A stretch of DNA of 64,000 bases from Maylandia zebra (taxonomy: Eukaryota; Chordata; Actinopteri; Cichliformes; Cichlidae): assembly GCF_041146795.1 (NCBI RefSeq), contig NC_135168.1, positions 14,126,131-14,190,130 of the forward strand, read 5' to 3'. Under the pieces are notes generated by a model. The model saw only the letters and a list, made by a program, of their open reading frames with translations, was not told where the DNA came from and ran no database searches. Below, piece after piece: positions 57,599 to 64,000 of the stretch. The position numbers and the translations under genes were made by a program. The number at the start of each line of letters is the position of its first letter. Position 1 is the first letter of the stretch.

Positions 57599-59700
57599 TA
57601 TTTCAGCCCATGAAATCGAATGCAGATCTTCCTAATGTGAGATTTACATAAATGTAAGTAATTTTGTTTGTCATTGTCATTAATGTTGTTGCTGTTGTTG
57701 TTTTTGTGCAGTTTGCAATCATATAAACCTAGCAAGCATCAGTCAGCACAGTGACTAACCTAAACAGATTCTTGCTTTATTCACATATATTATATGTAAT
57801 TATATATACCTGCACATTGTACCTAGGGTTGCAGCCACTTGGCCCCACCCCATTGTTGTGACAGCCCTGATTGTACTTATACACTGCATCTGAACAGGGA
57901 ACAGTCTGCCACATTAATGTATTTTTAAGTGACTTGTTTGTAATACATGAATTTGTTTCTTACAGATGTCAAAGTCTCAACCTCATGCTGCCCTCCCCCA
58001 TCCTCCTAAAGTAAGTATTTGTTGTTGTGGTTTTTTATGCGGTGTCTGTGTCACATGCTAATCATAATTATTGAAATAACTGTTTTCTAACAGGTTTTCC
58101 AAAACACTAGTTATGTTTGTTGTCATTCAGACCAGTACTACTGCTTAGACATTGTTTAGTGGTCATGCATGTTTGACAAGCTCGTTATGATACCAAAACA
58201 GTAGGCCTATCACAATAATCGATATATCGACTTAACACACAATACATGTACATGACCTCAATAATTGTTGATGATGTAATTTATCTGCCATTATATTTAC
58301 AAAAATAAAATATAATGATAACAAAACAATAACATTAAATAACATTGTTTTCTATTTGTTAGAAAACTTACTATTTATTCAAGTTTTTAAGGTATCTAAT
58401 ATTTTGATTCCTAATTTCAATGATCTAAATACTTTAAGAATTAGATGTTGGTTTGTCAATTGAAAGTGTGTAGATCTTGCATTATTATGGTGTTATATTA
58501 TGATTATACATTCAAAGACATAAAATGGTCTTAAAATGACAATGACATAACTTGTCGCAATTGTTTATGGGGCAATATACCGACCAACAAAAAGTCGTTA
58601 TCGTAACAGGCCTTCAAAACAGACAGTTTTATGATTGATAAATTCAAAAAATAAATACATTTAATTTCTCTGAGATTCTCTAATATTCAGTTACAGTTCA
58701 CAACACAGTTACCCGTACATGCAGTATTATACTGTAAATATAAATCTCTGCATTTAGCATCCCACTAGAAGCGTCACAGTTACTGCCTCTTTTTTTTTTT
58801 TTTTACAAATACCTGTACTATTACTAACACATTTACTGTTTTACTTTTAGCCTGTGGATACAAATGCAGATTTCCTTAATGTAAGTTGTGCATTTTAATT
58901 ACATCATGTTATTTTTATTATTATTTATTTATTTATTTTATTTTACATTCAAATATTTCAAGCTTCTTGGTTAAAGAAGCTTGATTGCTAGTAGGTAAAG
59001 AATAGTTCACCTATAATTCATATTCCCAATTAATTTCTCACCTCTGATTGAATGCCTTTGTTTGTTTTCCTATAACAAAACATTTTTGCTGGATATATAT
59101 GGTGAATTTATATGCATAGATACAGTCGTAGTGCTTGACACATGCAAACAGCAGTAGATGTACTAAAAAGGAAATAATTACAATCATGATGTTGATTGCT
59201 GATGTCAGTATATATATTTTAGAGGAATGTTTTGTTTTTCACCCAAAATGAACTATATTGCTTCAGAAGAGATTTATTACCCTACCGGACTCTTATATAT
59301 TGTTCTGTTTTTTGTTTGTTTTTGTTATTTTCAGGTTCAATGGTGCGTGTTCTTCTAATGGCCGCCTTCCCACTGGAGGTTTTGATCCACAGCAATTTAA
59401 AAGGTAATCAGCTTTGAAAGTCAGTTCAAATGGTTAGCTAATAGTACTTTAAAAAGCCTACAACTCTGTCACCAGTTTCTTTACCGAAAATTACCCATAA
59501 AAGTATCGCTCAATAGTAATAATAATAGTAGTAATAATAATTGTAGTTCAAATGTTTAGTTGTACAAATATCAAATTTTTGGAAATCTAAAACTAGTCAA
59601 ACACTCAAATGTTCATGCTTTTTATAGGAGGACAGAGCAAAACGGACATCGGCGCAGAGTGAAGAACTGCCCTTGATAAGGACACTATGACAGCCATATA
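57599..59700 (+). pseudogene. small exons of the unknown transposon gene
   Basis: Several short plus-strand exons have clean borders. At about 57607-57636 (TTTCAG/GTGAGA) PMKSNADLPN. At 57966-58010 (TTACAG/GTAAGT) MSKSQPHAALPHPPK. At about 58851-58880 (CTTTTAG/GTAAGT) PVDTNADFLN. At 59336-59402 (TTTTCAG/GTAATC) FNGACSSNGRLPTGGFDPQQ and FK. At about 59629-59692 EDRAKRTSAQSEELPLIRTL then TGA. Two of them are 30-base micro-exons of similar sequence (xxxNADxxN), which suggests exon duplication. I do not recognise a domain, and the overall gene model is tentative. Confidence 0.35.
58202..58614. mobile_element. hAT MITE (TAGGCCTATCAC ends) with 8-base duplication
   Basis: The left end TAGGCCTATCACAATAATCG is mirrored by CGTTATCGTAACAGGCCTT at the right. 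CAAAACAG flanks it at 58194-58201 and 58615-58622. The interior contains ATAATCGATATATCGAC-type words typical of this abundant fish hAT MITE. It lies in an intron of the unknown transposon gene. Confidence 0.9.
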
Positions 59701-60173
59701 TAGTATGTGAAGACTTTCTGTGTATCTAAAATTGCATACACCACAAGTAACTTACTTTGCAACCATTAAAATAGGTTGTAAAGTAAGTTACCAATACAAA
59801 TAGGTGATGATGCATTGTAGTGGTTGGTCTCAGACAAAGAAGGTCAACAGATTTATGAATGCTGGAAGGTAAGGAGAGACGACCAAAAGGGGTGTTAGCA
59901 TTACTGTAATGTGAACTGGATAGACTTCCCATCTAGGAAAAAAAAAGAGGTAAATTATGCGTAAAATATATCTGTATTAATATCTGTATCTGTATAAACA
60001 GAAATATCTGTTTGCTAAATGAAGCCAGCTAACATAAATCACATTTTTATTTTAACTCTGATAAAAGTAATAGAACTGTGACTTTTGTTTGTTACAGTGG
60101 GGGTAAGGAAGGGGTTTCCCAGCGTGTCCAGAAGGGCTTTGAGGATTGCCGTGAAAGCTGGGGGACTGAGACT

Positions 60174-60226
60174 GTGTGTATATATATATATATATATACA
60201 CACATATATGTATATGTGTGTGTGTT
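60174..60226. repeat. TA/CA microsatellite
   Basis: A mixed run of TA, CA and TG dinucleotides inside the large transposon, near its right end. Confidence 0.9.
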
Positions 60227-60865
60227 TCTTTTAGAATGTTTAAGTATGTAATGAGAATAAACTTATAAAATGAATATTCCTTGCTTGATTGATATGCTAT
60301 ATGTATGTTTTAAACATCAAATAAAGATTTCTTTCAGATGTTACATGTGAATGTGTTTTCTTAGAAATATATGAAGGGTTAAATTTATATTTTTTTGAAT
60401 GATTTTAAATACATTTAAATTGTATTTTGAAATATATTTTATTAATATATTTCAAAATATACAAAAAATGGCCAAAAAATATATGTGCTAAAATACATTT
60501 TAAATATATAAATATATTTTAAAATGTATTTTAAAATATATTTTTTTACCGTATGGGCAAAGCTACACCAGAGGGTTGTGCTGTGTAACAGGTTGGTGCA
60601 GGTGGTGTTATCTACATTTGAACATTAGGCAACAGTCTCATGAAGACACTTTCTATTGTTCACTAAAGACCAACAATAACAGAGACAAAGGGAGAGCAGC
60701 AGAACTAGTGCTAACAATTAGCACTGCTAGCCTGCCCACCAACACCAGCTAATGTTCTAAAAACGATGATCAATGATTTTGCTGTAACGGCTCCAGCTGT
60801 CTGTGTCAGGGACACGTTGGAGATGAAGTGAGTGATCCAGTGACAAAGGTTTGGAAAGCTGCAGT

Positions 60866-60958
60866 CAGCTGAGACTAAAGGAGTCACCTGACCGAGAGAC
60901 CAAATGTTTCACTGAGAACGTCCAGATGAACAGAATCAACCTTTGGGATAATCTGTTC
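60866..60958 (+). repeat. Penelope-like element tail
   Basis: GTCAGCTGAGACTAAAGGAG, GTCCAGATGAACAGAATCAA and CCTTTGGGATA match the tail of the 7925-8500 element in plus orientation. Confidence 0.6.
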
Positions 60959-63383
60959 CACACATCCATGTTTCACTTACTGCATTATATTTCCTCATTG
61001 CTGTGCACACAGGCCTGTGGCTTATAACCAACTCCAAGTTCAGACTCAGAGGCTGCTGAAGCTGTTTTCTGGAACAGAGACGTGTTGGATATAAAAGCAA
61101 CTCTTCTTTATGTGTCAGCACTGAGGAAAGGAGCAGCTTCGTTTCTAAGTGTATGAAGGACTGTAGCAGTGTGTGTGTGAGCTTTATTTCACAGACAGAA
61201 CCATGTCAAAAACACAACTTCAGGTAAAAACAATACAAAATCAAAGAGTCTGATCAGAAGGATTAAACAGAGGAGTGTGGGACTGTTTTTAACAGACAGC
61301 AGGTTAAGCCAGGCTGGAGGAGTAAACTGAGCCTCGGTGTGAGCAGCAGTGTGTTTGACAGGAAGCTGAGATAAACAGTCTGGAGCCCATTTAGTGCTTC
61401 ATATGAAAGTGTGAGGATTTGAAAGCAAATCTAAAATCAAGCAGGAGTCAGTGTGAGAATGATTTGTGCTTTTCCTCAGTCAGATGCTGGGAGTTTCAGT
61501 TCATCCATGTTCAGCGTGCTGTGCTTTGTGTAACAGGAGAATATGACAGTATAAATCAAGTCTTCATGTCACTGAAAGCCTCCACAGTCTGCTATGGAGG
61601 TGCATCAGTTTGGATTTACAAGAAGAACATTTCTTAAACCTGCCACAAGATGGCGCTCCAACAGAAGGGATGTCCACAGTGTAACACAGGCACACACATA
61701 CTGTGTGAATGTGTGAGTGAATGGGCTTTCAACACAAGGCTTCTGCTGCTACCTTTAATGACATAATTAGCTAACAAGAACAAACTGTTAATTACCACCA
61801 AAGAACGGCTCCAGATTTTAGCTGCTGACCATTTTGTGAAACGTTGATTACATCAGCTTATTGTTGATTTTTCAACCTTAATATCAGCTGCTTTAAAGGA
61901 GCCTCGTTCTCTCGCAGTAACAGTTTTCTTCACTAGATGCAGTGCAGGCACAGTCTGTGTTTCTAAACTACACACTAATGTTCATTGTTGTGCAGCTAAA
62001 TCCTCCCTCTGGATGGGAAGAATCCCTGTCAGGCTTCAAACACCTGGCTTGGTGTTCTGGAGCTAATGTGTCACCTGTGAGGACTCTGAGATGAACACAC
62101 AGCAGACACTTCAGTTCTCCGTCTGTGTGTCCTCAGTTTCCCAGCATGCCTTGGCTGTGGTGGTGGAGGTGAATGAGGGGGAACATGCTGCTCTGTCAGC
62201 ACTCAGGTTTCATACCTGGTGATCTCAGAGGACAAAGCGGCGTTACAGCAGCGCACGTTGATGAGACCTGATGCTCTGAACAGTTCAGACTTCAGCCTCA
62301 CTCTGAGAAAACAAACGACTGACTGTCAGCAGCAACTACACCTGCTCCATCAGTGACGGAGAGAAGAACTGAGACTGAGAGACATACAGCTGCATGTCAA
62401 AGGTCAGAAACGCCCGCTCTTTGTACGGGTCAGGAGTTAGTACTGCAGAGGTCAGAGGTCAGCTTGCTGACAAACCATTTGAAACAGTTTGGAGCTAAAA
62501 GCACAACAGCAGAGGAAAGAAGAGACACTGCAGAGATGATGCAAAATATTGTGTTTTGTTCTCAGCTGTCAAAAAGTGTAACACACGTGTTCCAGCACAG
62601 CCTTTGTGTACTTTCACTTCTCCATACTGTCCATTGGAAATCCTGTTTGTTACTTTTTGATTTCAGTCCATGTGTCCAAAGCAAACTTCTGTCCCACACT
62701 TTCTCTGCTGACTCTTCACCGATGCTCAGATGATCTCAGATGATTTCACCAGAACTCATCAAAATTCGGGCTCCACAGAAACCCAGACGTCACTAAACAA
62801 GCGTAACAAGCAAAGTGAAAACTGGTCGTTCAGCTTTATTGACCAAAGATAAGCTCACATGTCACCTCATGACACAGACACTTATTTCCACAGCATGCAC
62901 GAGGACTGACAATAAGTGTCTATAAAGCCACTTCTATCTGCCACACCTGTGCTTCTGTCATGGTTGCTCTCCTCTCACTCTGTCATTTATCCACAGTCTG
63001 CCTCCCTCTGCTCCGTCAGCTGACGTCCTCTCTACACCACCTGCTGTGTTTTATCCTGCAAAAACACATTTAAGAAGCGTTGCACCGAGTAACGGGAGGA
63101 ACTGCTATAAAATCCATTTAAAGGAGGTGGTGCTGAGTGCTGTGACTGGGGTCCCACCACTGACATCATGGGTGGAGGACATGTTGGAAAACTGCTACAA
63201 AGTGCTGTGCAGCCAGCAGAGCTTACAGTCTGTCCTGTGTGTCATACAGGCTCTCACACTTAGTGTTTCTGTGACACATTGAAGAGAAGTTTGTGTTGTT
63301 CACAGTTGTGCTTGTACTGAGTGACAGCTGACATGACCTAACAGGAATAATGTGTCTGTGCTGAATGAGAAGTAACACACAAT
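60959..63383. other. no gene recognised
   Basis: Over 2.4 kb without an exon, domain or repeat I can support on either strand. Open frames at 61419-61637, 62353-62733 and 63046-63282 show no conserved motif and no splice context. Confidence 0.4.
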
Positions 63384-63693
63384 GAAGTCTTGATGCATCT
63401 CAATCATCCAGGAAAGTGAGTCTGTTGCTTCTGTTCATCTGGACGCAGCGTTTTGTGGGAGAAACGTGTCGTCATCATCAGGTGACGTCTTCAGTCTCAG
63501 CTGCAGGTTTCAGTCTTACAAACAGGACATTTGCATAAAGACTGAAAGCAGCTGCAGGAACGATGGGCTGGGAGCTCCGTTCCTTCATCTTAATTATGCA
63601 GATTCTCAGGACCATTGATCAACAACCACTGATCCATGTCCATGAGTCCCATTCACAGAGATGTGGGAATGGCTGCAGTCACAGCATGTAAGA
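63384..63693 (-). repeat. Penelope-like element 3' tail
   Basis: Reverse complement of the tail at 7925-8240. Shared wording includes GATGACGACACGTTTCTCCC and, on the plus strand, AATGGCTGCAGTCACAGCAT, GTAAGATGG. The coding part is missing, so it is strongly truncated. Confidence 0.7.
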
Positions 63694-64000
63694 TGGAAAT
63701 AAATGAGAAGTATTTAGCTGAAGTGGATTTGATTTATGTTACTTCTTTTTTAACTTGTAGTTCTACATTGGAAGATTATTGTGATATTGAAATATAAAAA
63801 TACATTTATATTCTATTATTTTCTCAAAATAAGCGTCACACTCGTGGAAGCCGGTGTAGCCGCCGAAACGCCTGCATTTATGGAGACTTTCAGCCCCAGG
63901 TAGGCCAGTTATGGATCTTGGGATCCACATTATGTCAGCAGCTGTTCTCCACCGTGAACTGTGTTCAAACAAACACGCTCACGCCTCACAGACGACAGCT

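Larger units (their letters stand above)
51771..60557. mobile_element. 8.8 kb DNA transposon with THAP transposase and SWIM protein remnants
   Basis: The ends are inverted repeats: CCCATACGGTAAAAAAATAC at 51767-51787 and its counterpart TATTTTTTTACCGTATGGG ending at about 60558. Both are followed inward by subterminal AAATATATTTT-type repeats (51800-51960 and 60370-60550). CAAA occurs directly outside both ends; alternatively AT inside the repeat is the duplication. Three genes' remains are inside: a THAP-domain transposase (+, 52440-53058), a SWIM zinc-finger protein (-, 56010-54790) and a multi-exon frame (+, 56521-59693). A THAP transposase paired with a SWIM/YqaJ-type protein recalls the ISL2EU group, from memory only. 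Nested elements lie at 56749, 56963 and 58202. Confidence 0.8.

Noticed and set aside
62353..62733. 126-codon frame
   Set aside because: No conserved motif, no splice sites in a sensible place, and composition like the surrounding non-coding DNA.

Overview
This window is nuclear DNA from a teleost fish. Three things point there: a fish-specific NLR gene with a FISNA-NACHT core and LRR exons, C2H2 zinc-finger exons of the type that accompany NLR genes in fish, and a dense mix of fish-type mobile elements (L2, Rex1-like, RTE-like, Penelope-like, Tc1, IS630/mariner, hAT, THAP-transposase DNA transposon). Wording of the NLR and zinc-finger exons suggests a percomorph, possibly a cichlid, but that is inference from memory of these families. 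The code is split by GT-AG introns; nothing looks bacterial or viral.

Layout. 395-1580 is an internally deleted IS630/mariner-type transposon. 3.1-21.3 kb (+) holds an NLRC3-like immune receptor gene: non-coding first exon ending at 3219, ATG at 4225, three short N-terminal exons, a helical exon, a 1.8 kb FISNA-NACHT exon, two LRR exons, and one or two candidate short terminal exons (21194 and 22607). The eight exons join in one frame for 901 residues. Its introns carry an hAT element, a Penelope-like fragment, a broken hAT transposase, a TTAGC-rich repeat array and nested hAT elements.

23.7-38.1 kb is a retroposon and satellite zone: an L2 LINE, two 98-99% identical 1.1 kb segments (27634-28733 and 35368-36468), minisatellites built on CTGAAAAGAG and ATACTATGATTTGGCA words, tRNA-like pieces, an RTE-like LINE end and two Rex1-like LINE ends. 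38.9-41.7 kb (-) is a C2H2 zinc-finger gene with 20 complete fingers in one exon and six in the next; the joining splice donor appears mutated. 42-50 kb has LINE remnants, an hAT inserted into a Tc1 element, and an inverted copy of the sequence upstream of the NLR gene.

51.77-60.56 kb is one large DNA transposon with terminal inverted repeats. It carries the remains of a THAP-domain transposase (+) that has lost its catalytic core, a SWIM zinc-finger protein (-), and a third multi-exon reading frame (+), and it has been invaded by at least three smaller inverted-repeat elements. 60.56-64 kb has only Penelope-like tails and unrecognised DNA.

The only probable functional host genes are the NLR gene and the zinc-finger gene, both from lineage-expanded families. 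All other coding sequence belongs to mobile elements, mostly broken.
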